From JAWXUK01 sp044432725 (GTDB taxonomy: Bacteria; Bacillota; Clostridia; Oscillospirales; Oscillospiraceae), in NCBI GenBank assembly GCA_044432725.1, contig JAWXUL010000003.1, positions 1 through 64,000 on the forward strand: 64,000 nt of DNA, written 5' to 3'. This document shows positions 51,204 through 59,640 of this stretch, in pieces. The position numbers were made by a program, and so were the translations under genes. The first letter of the stretch is position 1; each line of letters starts with the position of its first letter. The notes below the pieces were generated by a model. The model saw nothing but the letters and a program-made list of their open reading frames with translations. It was not told where the DNA came from and made no database searches.

Positions 51204-52621
51204 TGAAAAATACCAAAATTCGTGGTCTTCGTCTCCGTTGGTTGATCCAAAGTTTAGGCATCGTGGTGATTTTGCTCCTTTGTACTGCCATTGTCCTTAC
51301 CCTCTCATTGTGGAGCTTTTACCGTAGTAGCATGAGCGAAAATCTGAGAAACCAAGCCCTGACCATTGCCTCTTCCTTTTACAACTTCACCAAAGACACC
51401 TATACAGCCAATGCCCAAGAAATGGTGAATAACTATGAATATCGTCACATGGTGGAAATCCAATTTCTGGAATCAGATGGTGCTGTCCTGTGTACTAGCT
51501 TAGGGCTTACCTCTGGCACCTTCCCCAGTACCCCTGATGTCTCCTCTGCCCTCAGCGAACGTAGCACCCAAGTCTGGGTGGGCAATGACCCCTTCAGTGG
51601 AGAACGTATCATGGCTGTCTCTACCCCCATTATCTATCAGGGACAAACTGTGGTGGGAGCTGTCCGTCTGGTCACCTCCCTGTCTGTGGCTGACCAACAA
51701 CTGATTCAAAATGGCATCACCATCGCCATCATGGCACTGGGGATTTTACTTCTAATCTACTTTTCCAATCTCTATTTTGTCCGATCCATTACCGAATCCC
51801 TTGGCTCCATCACCGAAACAGCAAAGCAAATCTCTGAAGGAAGCTATGGTGTCCAAATCGAAAAGCAATATGATGACGAAATCGGTGACCTCACCGACAC
51901 CATCAACACCATGTCCCTCACCATCATGCAATCAGAAAAAACCCAATCAGAATTCATTTCCTCTGTGTCCCACGAACTGCGTACCCCGCTCACAGCAATC
52001 ACAGGTTGGGCAGAAACTCTGCAATCAGGAGAGCTGAAAGAGCAAGAGGACATCAACAAAGGGATGGACATCATTGTCAGCGAAACAAGACGGCTCTCTA
52101 ACATGGTGGAAGAACTCCTTGCCTTCTCTAAAATGCAAGATGGCAGATTCACCCTGTCCGTAGAACCACTGGACCTGAAAGCAGAAGTAGAAGACGCTGT
52201 CTATACCTATCGTGAATTCTTTCGGAAAGAATCCATTGAACTGGTCTATCTAGAAGGCTCCTTGGATTTGCTCCCTGTCACAGGGGACCCTGACCGTCTC
52301 CGTCAAGTATTTTGTAATCTACTGGACAATGCAGCCAAGCACGGAGGCAGCGGAGGGCGTATCGATGTATCAGCCTTTCAGATTTACGAAAACGCCACAG
52401 CGGCTGTCACCATTCGTGACTATGGCAGTGGCATCCCAGAAGTAGAACTCCCCCATGTGAAATATAAATTCTATAAAGGTAGCTCCAAAGCCCGTGGTTC
52501 AGGCATCGGTCTTGCTGTCTGCGAAGAAATTATACTCAGACATGGTGGGGAGCTGATTATTGAAAATGCACCGGAGCGGGGCTGTCTGGTGACGATTTTA
52601 TTACCCATGGAAATAACTTAA
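51200..52621 (+). CDS. Membrane sensor histidine kinase
   Basis: 473 residues. Start at ATG 51200 overlaps the TGA of the response regulator, and ATG 51203 is an alternative. Membrane helices near 14-36 and 178-197 bracket an extracellular domain of about 140 residues (the region around SLGLTSGTFPSTPDVSSAL). HAMP follows, then the H-box SVSHELRTPL with His258, and an HATPase domain with N, G1 (DYGSGIP) and G2 (GSGIGLAVC) boxes. The extracellular signal is unknown; the lipoprotein upstream is a candidate partner. Confidence 0.93.
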   Translation: MMKNTKIRGLRLRWLIQSLGIVVILLLCTAIVLTLSLWSFYRSSMSENLRNQALTIASSFYNFTKDTYTANAQEMVNNYEYRHMVEIQFLESDGAVLCTSLGLTSGTFPSTPDVSSALSERSTQVWVGNDPFSGERIMAVSTPIIYQGQTVVGAVRLVTSLSVADQQLIQNGITIAIMALGILLLIYFSNLYFVRSITESLGSITETAKQISEGSYGVQIEKQYDDEIGDLTDTINTMSLTIMQSEKTQSEFISSVSHELRTPLTAITGWAETLQSGELKEQEDINKGMDIIVSETRRLSNMVEELLAFSKMQDGRFTLSVEPLDLKAEVEDAVYTYREFFRKESIELVYLEGSLDLLPVTGDPDRLRQVFCNLLDNAAKHGGSGGRIDVSAFQIYENATAAVTIRDYGSGIPEVELPHVKYKFYKGSSKARGSGIGLAVCEEIILRHGGELIIENAPERGCLVTILLPMEIT

Positions 52622-52639
52622 CGTTTGTAAGGAGTCACA

Positions 52640-53599
52640 ATGAGCAAAGAAAAAAAGGAATTCAAAACCCTTTGTGGTGGGCAAGCACTCATCGAAGGAA
52701 TCATGATGCGAGGTCCCAAAAAACAAGCCATCGTCGTGCGAAAGCCTGATGGCACCCTGTCTGTCCAAGAAAAAGAACTGAAACTCATCAAAGACAAGTT
52801 CCCTCTCTTGGGACTCCCCTTTCTCCGTGGTGCTGTCACCTTTTTAGATGCCCAATTTTCTGGCATCGCTGCCCTGATGTATTCCGCTGAATTTATGCCA
52901 GAGGAAGAAGAAATCCAGCCGTCAAAATGGGAAATTTGGCTGGAACAGAAACTAGGAAGCCAAGGTCTCACCAAACTGGTCACCTATTTTGCTGTTTTTT
53001 TAAGTTTCTGCCTGTCTATGGGACTCTTCTTCGTCCTCCCCACCTTTCTTGGCTCCATCACCCTTCAATTCACCGAGTCCCAATTAGTGCGAAACATCGC
53101 AGAATCCACCATCAAAGTCATTATTTTCATCGCATACTTGGCTTTTTGTTCCAAAATGCCCGATATTCGCCGTACCTTTCAATATCATGGTGCCGAGCAT
53201 AAAACGATTTTTTGCTATGAAAAAGGACTGCCCCTCACCCTTGAAAATGTCAAAGAGCAACCCTGTCACCACCCTCGCTGTGGCACAAGCTTTCTCTTTT
53301 TCGTCATCTTTATCTCCATCCTCATCTCAGCTGTTGTATACCATTTCTACCCTGTCCATCAGCTTCTCTTCCGATTGGGTGCTAATATTTGTATGCTTCC
53401 CTTTGTGGTGGGTATCAGTTACGAGTGCAACCGTTTTCTCGGTCGCCACGATAAAAATCCCTTTTGCCGTTTCTTTATGACCCCTGGACTATGGCTACAA
53501 AACTTCACCACTTACGAGCCAGAAGATGGCATGATAGAAGTGGGAATCCACGCACTGAAATTAGTCCTCCCAGAAAAGGAAGGGGAGGACAGTTGGTAA
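52640..53599 (+). CDS. DUF1385 family membrane protein (YqhQ-like)
   Basis: 319 residues. Begins with the family motif CGGQALIEGIMMRGP. Several membrane segments (about 110-160, 195-235, 250-270) and a conserved FQYHGAEHKTIFCYE and HPRCGTSFLFFV stretch. It is common next to prmC in Firmicutes. Function is unknown. RBS AAGGAGTCACA, ATG 52640. Confidence 0.92.
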   Translation: MSKEKKEFKTLCGGQALIEGIMMRGPKKQAIVVRKPDGTLSVQEKELKLIKDKFPLLGLPFLRGAVTFLDAQFSGIAALMYSAEFMPEEEEIQPSKWEIWLEQKLGSQGLTKLVTYFAVFLSFCLSMGLFFVLPTFLGSITLQFTESQLVRNIAESTIKVIIFIAYLAFCSKMPDIRRTFQYHGAEHKTIFCYEKGLPLTLENVKEQPCHHPRCGTSFLFFVIFISILISAVVYHFYPVHQLLFRLGANICMLPFVVGISYECNRFLGRHDKNPFCRFFMTPGLWLQNFTTYEPEDGMIEVGIHALKLVLPEKEGEDSW

Positions 53600-53601
53600 C
53601 C

Positions 53602-54456
53602 ATGACCTATCAACAAGTGACAAAAGAGCTTCGCCTCTCTTTAGAAGAAGCACAAATCAGCGACGCAGCCTTTGAAGCCCAAGAGATTCTTTCTTTTGCT
53701 TCAAATTTCGATAAAAATCAGCTTTTCCGTGACTATCTCCAAGATTGTCCCAGAGAAACAGAAGAAAAAGCAAAACACTTCGTTGAAAAAAGACGAGAGG
53801 GCGTCCCTCTCCCCCATCTTTTGGGACAGTGGGATTTTTATGGCCTCACCTTTTTTCTCAATTCACACACCCTAATCCCTCGCCTTGACACAGAAGTCTT
53901 AATCGAAACTGCCTTGTCCCTGGCACTCCCCAAAGAAAATCTGAATATCTTAGATTTATGTGCCGGCACAGGCTGTATCGGCATCACTTTGGGAAAACAG
54001 TTTCCCAAGTCACAGGTGATCTTAGGAGAAATCTCTCCCCCAGCAATGGAAATCTGCGAAAAAAACATCAAACAGCATAATCTATCCCAAACTGTCCAAG
54101 TAAAAGAGATAGATGCCTTAGCCCCTCCCACTGTCACAGGATTTCATCTTTTGGTCTCTAATCCGCCTTATATCTCCCTAGAAGAGATGAACAAGCTTTC
54201 CCCAGACGTGAGAGAACAAGAACCCCACCTTGCCTTATACGGAGGCGAGGACGGCTATGACTTCTATCGTGGAATCCTGAAACACTGGGTTTCCACCCTC
54301 CTGCCCAATGGCTACCTCCTCTTTGAAGTGGGCTTTGCCCAAGGGGAACAGGTGGCAGACATGATGAGAAGGGCAGGCTTGAAAGACGTACAAATCCACC
54401 GAGATACCAACGGCAACCATCGAGTGATTCAGGGGAAATGCCCCTGTTCATCATAA
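53602..54456 (+). CDS. prmC: Release-factor glutamine N5-methyltransferase
   Basis: 284 residues from ATG 53602. Methylates the GGQ glutamine of RF1/RF2 with SAM. The N-terminal helical domain binds the release factor. The SAM domain has LDLCAGTGCIGITLG and catalytic NPPY (VSNPPYISL). The stop of the DUF1385 gene lies 2 bp before this start; a TTG at 53593 in the same frame with a closer ribosome site (GGGGAGG) is an alternative. prfA is not adjacent, unlike in many Firmicutes. Confidence 0.9.
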   Translation: MTYQQVTKELRLSLEEAQISDAAFEAQEILSFASNFDKNQLFRDYLQDCPRETEEKAKHFVEKRREGVPLPHLLGQWDFYGLTFFLNSHTLIPRLDTEVLIETALSLALPKENLNILDLCAGTGCIGITLGKQFPKSQVILGEISPPAMEICEKNIKQHNLSQTVQVKEIDALAPPTVTGFHLLVSNPPYISLEEMNKLSPDVREQEPHLALYGGEDGYDFYRGILKHWVSTLLPNGYLLFEVGFAQGEQVADMMRRAGLKDVQIHRDTNGNHRVIQGKCPCSS

Positions 54457-54493
54457 TACTAATCTTTCACAAACAATTAGTATCACATAATAT
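54456..54493 (+). promoter_or_regulatory. recA promoter region with inverted repeat
   Basis: Likely -35 TTCACA (54466-54471), 16 nt, TAATAT (54488-54493). The inverted repeat ATACTAAT (54456-54463) / ATTAGTAT (54476-54483), 12 nt apart, overlaps the promoter. It is not the usual Firmicute LexA box (GAAC-N4-GTTC). Confidence 0.5.
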
Positions 54494-54514
54494 AAAAATC
54501 AAGGAGAATCAACC

Positions 54515-55642
54515 ATGGCAGAGAAGAAAAAAAATTCAGTTGAACAAGCAGCCCCCGCAAGCGACAAGGACAAAGCCTTGAAAACAGCCCTAGAACAAAT
54601 CAACAAAAATCACGGCAATGGTGCCGTTATGCGTCTTGGGGAAAAACAAGAGCAATTTATCGACTACATTCCCACTGGATCAATCTCGTTGGATCTGGCT
54701 CTGGGCATTGGTGGTGTCCCCAAGGGACGTATCATTGAAATATATGGCCCTGAATCCTCTGGTAAAACCACCTTGGCACTCCACATCCTAGCTGAAGCAC
54801 AAAAACAAGGGGGAGAAGTAGCATTCATCGACACAGAGCACGCCCTTGACTCTACCTATGCTCGTGCTCTTGGTCTGGATACCGACAGCCTGATTTTCTC
54901 TCAACCAGACAACGGCGAACAAGCACTGGAAATCTGTGAATCTCTCGTCCGTTCTGGCGCACTGGACGTGGTGGTGGTGGACTCCGTGGCTGCCCTTGTC
55001 CCCCGTGCAGAAATCGAGGGAGAAATGGGTGATACCCATGTGGGGCTTTTGGCTCGACTGATGAGTCAAGCACTGCGAAAACTAGCTGGTTCCATCGCCA
55101 AAACCAACTGCGTTGTCATCTTCATCAACCAACTACGGGAAAAAATCGGTGTCTCCTATGGTAACCCAGAAACCACCCCAGGGGGACGTGCCTTGAAATT
55201 CTATTCCTCTGTGCGTTTGGACGTACGCCGAATCGAAACCTTAAAAGTGGGAACAGACATGACTGGGAACCGTACCCGAGTGAAAATTGTGAAAAACAAA
55301 GTCGCTCCCCCCTATCGAGAAGCAGAATTTGATATCATGTATGGAGAAGGTATCTCCAAAATGGGCGAATTAGTGGACTTAGGGGTGAAACTAGACCTTG
55401 TGAACAAAAGTGGTTCTTGGTTCTCTATGGGAGAAGTTCGTTTGGGACAAGGGAAAGATGCTGCCAAACATTACTTCCGTGATAATGGGGATATCGCCAA
55501 GGCTTTGGAAGAGGAAATCCACAAAAATGCCTATAAACTCATGAGCAAGCAATCCCTCATCGCAGCCCAAGCAGCAGGGAGAGCCCCCATGAACCCCACT
55601 GAAGAAATCGAAGAAGAGGATGACTTGGACGACGAAGGATGA
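54515..55642 (+). CDS. recA: Recombinase A
   Basis: 375 residues. Walker A GPESSGKTT at 78-86, RecA core signatures (ALKFYSSVRLDVRR, NQLREKIGVSYGNPE). Acts in homologous recombination and LexA co-proteolysis. RBS AAGGAG, ATG 54515. The C-terminus is acidic (IEEEDDLDDEG), typical of RecA. recX overlaps its stop. Confidence 0.97.
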   Translation: MAEKKKNSVEQAAPASDKDKALKTALEQINKNHGNGAVMRLGEKQEQFIDYIPTGSISLDLALGIGGVPKGRIIEIYGPESSGKTTLALHILAEAQKQGGEVAFIDTEHALDSTYARALGLDTDSLIFSQPDNGEQALEICESLVRSGALDVVVVDSVAALVPRAEIEGEMGDTHVGLLARLMSQALRKLAGSIAKTNCVVIFINQLREKIGVSYGNPETTPGGRALKFYSSVRLDVRRIETLKVGTDMTGNRTRVKIVKNKVAPPYREAEFDIMYGEGISKMGELVDLGVKLDLVNKSGSWFSMGEVRLGQGKDAAKHYFRDNGDIAKALEEEIHKNAYKLMSKQSLIAAQAAGRAPMNPTEEIEEEDDLDDEG

Positions 55643-56265
55643 AAATCATAGAACTGAAAGCCTCTACCAAGGTAAAAGGTCGCTTTCTGGTAAAACTGGA
55701 CGAAGGCACCATTCTCCGTGTCAGTGAGCAAGAAATTTTAAGCTTTAACCTCTATGAAGGAAAAGAAATCTCCATAGAAGAAGCAGAGGAACTAGAGCAC
55801 TCTGGCAGTACCTCTGCCCTAAAAACAAAAGCTTATGACCTCATCTCCAGAAAACCCCTCTCTCGCCACGATCTGGAGAAAAAATTACAACAGTGGGAAG
55901 CCTCTCCAGAAGAAATCGAAGAAATCTGCGACAGATTCCAAGAACTCGCTTTGCTCAACGATGAAGAATATGCCAAAATGTTGGCTCGCCACTATCATCG
56001 CAAAGGCTATGGAGAAAAGAAAATCACACAGGAATTTTTTCACCATGGCATTGACAGAGAATTTTGGGAAGAGGCACTGTGCACCCTCTCCCCCAATGAC
56101 CAAGCTATCGACAAATTCCTTTCACAAAAAGCCAAGGGCAATCACCTAGAGGAAAAAGAAGTGAAACGACTCTCTCAGGCTCTGGCAAGACGAGGCTTCT
56201 CTTGGTCAGAAATCCGAGAGGGCTTGCAAAGATATGACGAAAATTTAGAAATAGAACCAGAATAA
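55639..56265 (+). CDS. recX: RecX regulatory protein
   Basis: 208 residues. Start ATG 55639 overlaps the recA stop (ATGA). Modulates RecA filaments. Typical helical repeats (LISRKPLSRHDLEKKL, HYHRKGYGEKKITQEFFHHG, LARRGFSWSEI). Length is normal for Firmicute RecX. Confidence 0.92.
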   Translation: MKIIELKASTKVKGRFLVKLDEGTILRVSEQEILSFNLYEGKEISIEEAEELEHSGSTSALKTKAYDLISRKPLSRHDLEKKLQQWEASPEEIEEICDRFQELALLNDEEYAKMLARHYHRKGYGEKKITQEFFHHGIDREFWEEALCTLSPNDQAIDKFLSQKAKGNHLEEKEVKRLSQALARRGFSWSEIREGLQRYDENLEIEPE

Positions 56266-56284
56266 CCGAAAGGGGCACCTCCCC

Positions 56285-57607
56285 ATGAAAAAAATAGCCT
56301 TTTTATCCCTTGGCTGTGCCAAGAACTTAGTGAATACAGAACAAATGATGTCCCTCTGTGCCGAAGCTGGCTATGATGTCACATCTGACCCACTTTGTGC
56401 CGATGTAGCAATCATTAATACCTGTGGCTTCATCGACTCAGCCAAAAGCGAAGCCATCGACCACATTCTGGACCTTGTTTCCCTAAAAAACGAAGGACAA
56501 CTGGGGAAGATCATCGTGGCTGGCTGTCTATCCCAACGATATCGAGATGAAATCTTCTCTGATATCCCCGAAGTGGATGGTCTCATTGGCACAGGAAGTT
56601 ATACTGCTGTGGTAGACGCAATCCGTCTGGTGCTGTCTCACCAAAAGGCAGACATCTTCCACGACATCCACCACACCGACGAAGAGGGGGATCGTATCCT
56701 TTCCACCCCCTCTTACAGTGCCTATCTGAAAATTGCCGAAGGCTGTAACCACAGCTGTGCTTTTTGTATTATTCCAAAGCTTCGTGGAAAATATCGCAGT
56801 CGCTCTCTGGAATCCCTCATTAAAGATGCCACAAAATTAGCCCAACAAGGCACCAAAGAGTTGATTGTCATCGCCCAAGACACCACACGCTATGGACTGG
56901 ATCTCAAGCCAGCCTCTTCTCTGGCACAGCTACTCACAGAACTGGTAAAGCTAGACTTCCACTGGATTCGTCTCCACTACCTCTATCCAGAGGCACTCAC
57001 CGACGAATTGATTGATGTCATCGCTTCTCAGAAAAAAATCCTTCCTTATTTGGATATCCCCATCCAACACGCCAACAACGAACTCCTCGCCTCTATGAAG
57101 CGAAATAGCACAAAAGAAGGAATCATTGCCCTCTTTGATAAATTAAGAGCAAAAATCCCAAACCTTGTGTTGCGTACTTCTCTCATTTGTGGACTACCAG
57201 GGGAAAGCAAAGAAGCCTTTGAAGAACTTTGTGACTTTTTATGGGATCAAAAAATTCAACGTGCTGGTGTTTTTGCTTATTCCAGAGAAGAAGGCACCCT
57301 AGCAGCTGAAATGGAAGACCAAGTGGATGACCATGTGGCAGCCCACCGAGTCGAGCTTCTGGTGGATCTTCAATCTCGTATCATGGACGAATTTTATGAT
57401 AGTCTTTTGGGGCAAACCATGGAGGTCCTTTGCGAAGGCTTCGACGAAGGAGCGGGCTGTTATGTAGGACGAAGCTATGCCGACTCCCCTGACATTGATG
57501 GACGTGTCCTCTTCACTGCCAGTGGCACCATTCCATCAGGGACTTTTGTCAACGTCCTTTTGACAGAAACCAGCGAAGGGGACTTATTAGGAGAAATTGC
57601 AGAATAA
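56285..57607 (+). CDS. rimO: Ribosomal protein S12 methylthiotransferase
   Basis: 440 residues. Radical SAM enzyme that adds a methylthio group to S12 Asp89. N-terminal [4Fe-4S] cysteines C11, C47, C81; radical-SAM cysteines C154, C158, C161 (CNHSCAFC); C-terminal TRAM domain. The N-terminus IAFLSLGCAKNLVNTEQM is RimO-type and not MiaB-type. Follows recX by 19 bp. Confidence 0.95.
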   Translation: MKKIAFLSLGCAKNLVNTEQMMSLCAEAGYDVTSDPLCADVAIINTCGFIDSAKSEAIDHILDLVSLKNEGQLGKIIVAGCLSQRYRDEIFSDIPEVDGLIGTGSYTAVVDAIRLVLSHQKADIFHDIHHTDEEGDRILSTPSYSAYLKIAEGCNHSCAFCIIPKLRGKYRSRSLESLIKDATKLAQQGTKELIVIAQDTTRYGLDLKPASSLAQLLTELVKLDFHWIRLHYLYPEALTDELIDVIASQKKILPYLDIPIQHANNELLASMKRNSTKEGIIALFDKLRAKIPNLVLRTSLICGLPGESKEAFEELCDFLWDQKIQRAGVFAYSREEGTLAAEMEDQVDDHVAAHRVELLVDLQSRIMDEFYDSLLGQTMEVLCEGFDEGAGCYVGRSYADSPDIDGRVLFTASGTIPSGTFVNVLLTETSEGDLLGEIAE

Positions 57608-57622
57608 TAGTGAGGTAATTCT

Positions 57623-58156
57623 ATGAACTTAGCAAATAAATTAACCATGGCAAGAATTTTTATGATCCCTGCCTTTTTACTGGTTCTCTATCTTGTAGAA
57701 GATTTTGGAAACATCTACGCTTTGGGGATTTTCATCCTTGCCTCTCTCACAGATTTTTTAGATGGCTATGTGGCTCGAAAATTCAACCAAATCACAGATT
57801 TTGGCAAGTTTATGGACCCTCTTGCTGATAAAATGTTGGTTGTGGCTGCCATGTGTTGGTTTGTTGAGATCGGGCAAATGCCTGCATGGGCGCTCTTGAT
57901 TGTTTTGGTGAGAGAGTTTGCAGTCAGTGGTCTGCGTATGATTGCATCAGACAAAGGCAGAGTCATCGCTGCTGGTTGGTCAGGGAAAGTGAAAACAGCT
58001 GTGACCATGGTTTGCATCATGATCATGCTCTATCTCCCAGAAATTATGTGGCTCAATCAGGTGAATATTGCCCTCATTGTCTTGACAACCCTCTATTCTG
58101 GGATTGAATATTTTTCCAAGAATAAAGATGTACTGAAAGAAGGTGGACTCTCATGA
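57623..58156 (+). CDS. pgsA: CDP-diacylglycerol-glycerol-3-phosphate 3-phosphatidyltransferase
   Basis: 177 residues, integral membrane. CDP-alcohol phosphotransferase motif DG-x2-AR-x8-G-x3-D-x3-D is fully present (DGYVARKFN..., GKFMDPLAD). First step of phosphatidylglycerol synthesis. Follows rimO by 15 bp; the stop overlaps the rpoN start. Confidence 0.94.
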   Translation: MNLANKLTMARIFMIPAFLLVLYLVEDFGNIYALGIFILASLTDFLDGYVARKFNQITDFGKFMDPLADKMLVVAAMCWFVEIGQMPAWALLIVLVREFAVSGLRMIASDKGRVIAAGWSGKVKTAVTMVCIMIMLYLPEIMWLNQVNIALIVLTTLYSGIEYFSKNKDVLKEGGLS

Positions 58157-59514
58157 TTGACTTACCCCTCCTGAAAAAACGTGCAGAAAGTTTGGACAAA
58201 AACATCGCCCAATCTCTCCACATCCTCCAACTTCCCCTTGGGGAACTGGAAACCTATCTCAGCGAAGTAGCAGGAGAAAACAACATGCTAGAAATCTCTC
58301 CCCCAGAAAACCCACTCCTCTTCTACGAAATTCCAGAAGATTCTTGGGTGGAACAATTCTTTTGGGGAGATCGTAGCTATTGGTATCACAACAACCATTG
58401 GTATCAAGAAGAAATCCCAGGCTGGTCAGAGCAAAATCCCCCTCCTGTCTTGAAAATAAAGGGACAGTCTTTCACAGCCCAACTCATCGACCAGCTACGT
58501 CGTAGCCCAAAAGTCCCAACAGAATTCCTCCCCCACTGTATCTTTTTGGCAGAATCTCTGGATGCAAAGGGCTATTTTGTCGAAGATTTGGAAAAAGTGG
58601 CAGAGCTGATTAAAATCCCTTACCCCACAGCAGAACAGCTTCTTTTCATCCTACAAGAAATGGAACCCTGTGGCGTAGGGGCAAGAAATCTACAGGAATG
58701 CCTTTTGCTTCAACTGGCAAAATCTCCTTATTTTAATCAATACACCTTAAAACTCATCTCCCAAGAACCCCACTGCTTCCAACCACCAGACTTCAAGTGG
58801 ATTTCTGGATTATTGGACTGCTCTGTCCCCGATGCACAAAAATATTGGCAGATGGTACGTGGCTTCAACCCCATCCCCTCTTCTGCCTTTGCTCGCCCCC
58901 CTTGTATCCCAGAAGCAAAAGTGGAAGTGGTAAAAGAAAAACTACAGCTCCATTTCCTCCCCCAAGGCAGAGCCACCGTCAGTCTAAACCAAGAACTTGC
59001 TGATTCAGCCAAGAAACAGCGAGATACGATTTTAACATCCTATCTACAAATCAATCAAAACTCTGCTGAAAATATCATTTCTGCCCTAGAAGAAAGACAT
59101 CATATCATGGAGTCTCTCATCTCTTACGTGGTGGCTTTTCAACAAGACTATTTCTTAGACCTAGGACCTCTCCGTTCCTTGGACTTAAAAGATTTAAGCT
59201 CAGCCTTAAACCTCTCTCCCAATCATCTCAGTCGTGCCATTTGTGACAAACATCTTCTGGCACCACAAGGGATTGTCTCTCTGAAATCCCTCCTAACACC
59301 AGAATCCACAGGAGAATTGGAAACCATAGAGCGAGACAGTATTCTCAGTCGCTTACGCATGCTGATTGCCGGAGAAAACAAAAAAGCCCCCTACAGCGAC
59401 GAAAAATTAAAACAGCTTTTAGAGGGCTTCTCCATTGATATCTCTCGCCGTACTGTGGCAAAATATCGTGATATGCTCCATCTCCCCAACGCTTCTCAAA
59501 GAAAAAGAAGATAA
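58153..59514 (+). CDS. rpoN: RNA polymerase sigma-54 factor
   Basis: 453 residues. Gln/Leu-rich region I (IAQSLHILQLPLGELETYL), core-binding region, and C-terminal RpoN box SRRTVAKYRDMLHLP. Start ATG 58153 overlaps the pgsA stop. It needs an AAA+ activator to open -24/-12 promoters; none of either is evident in the window. Confidence 0.92.
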   Translation: MIDLPLLKKRAESLDKNIAQSLHILQLPLGELETYLSEVAGENNMLEISPPENPLLFYEIPEDSWVEQFFWGDRSYWYHNNHWYQEEIPGWSEQNPPPVLKIKGQSFTAQLIDQLRRSPKVPTEFLPHCIFLAESLDAKGYFVEDLEKVAELIKIPYPTAEQLLFILQEMEPCGVGARNLQECLLLQLAKSPYFNQYTLKLISQEPHCFQPPDFKWISGLLDCSVPDAQKYWQMVRGFNPIPSSAFARPPCIPEAKVEVVKEKLQLHFLPQGRATVSLNQELADSAKKQRDTILTSYLQINQNSAENIISALEERHHIMESLISYVVAFQQDYFLDLGPLRSLDLKDLSSALNLSPNHLSRAICDKHLLAPQGIVSLKSLLTPESTGELETIERDSILSRLRMLIAGENKKAPYSDEKLKQLLEGFSIDISRRTVAKYRDMLHLPNASQRKRR

Positions 59515-59517
59515 AAA

Positions 59518-59557
59518 TAACAAACCCTGTCCCTCCATAGGAAGGACAGGGTTTGTT
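59518..59557. terminator. Terminator between rpoN and the purine permease
   Basis: AACAAACCCTGTCC pairs with GGACAGGGTTTGTT, strong 14-bp stem. Confidence 0.9.
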
Positions 59558-59563
59558 TGAGCA

Positions 59564-59623
59564 ATGAGAGGGGTATGAGTATCATTTTCTTCATGAGAGG
59601 GCATGAAGAGTATCATTTTTTCC
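59564..59623. repeat. Two ~30-bp direct repeats
   Basis: ATGAGAGG-GGTATGAGTATCATTTT (from 59564) and ATGAGAGG-GCATGAAGAGTATCATTTTTT (from 59593) lie back to back in the gap before the permease stop. Purpose unknown. Confidence 0.7.
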
Positions 59624-59640
59624 TAAAGTTTTATCCTTGA

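Noticed and set aside
58153..59514. Sigma-54 (-24/-12) promoters for the pilus genes
   Set aside because: rpoN is present, but pilus promoters show clean -35/-10 boxes and I found no TGGCAC-N5-TTGC element upstream of them.
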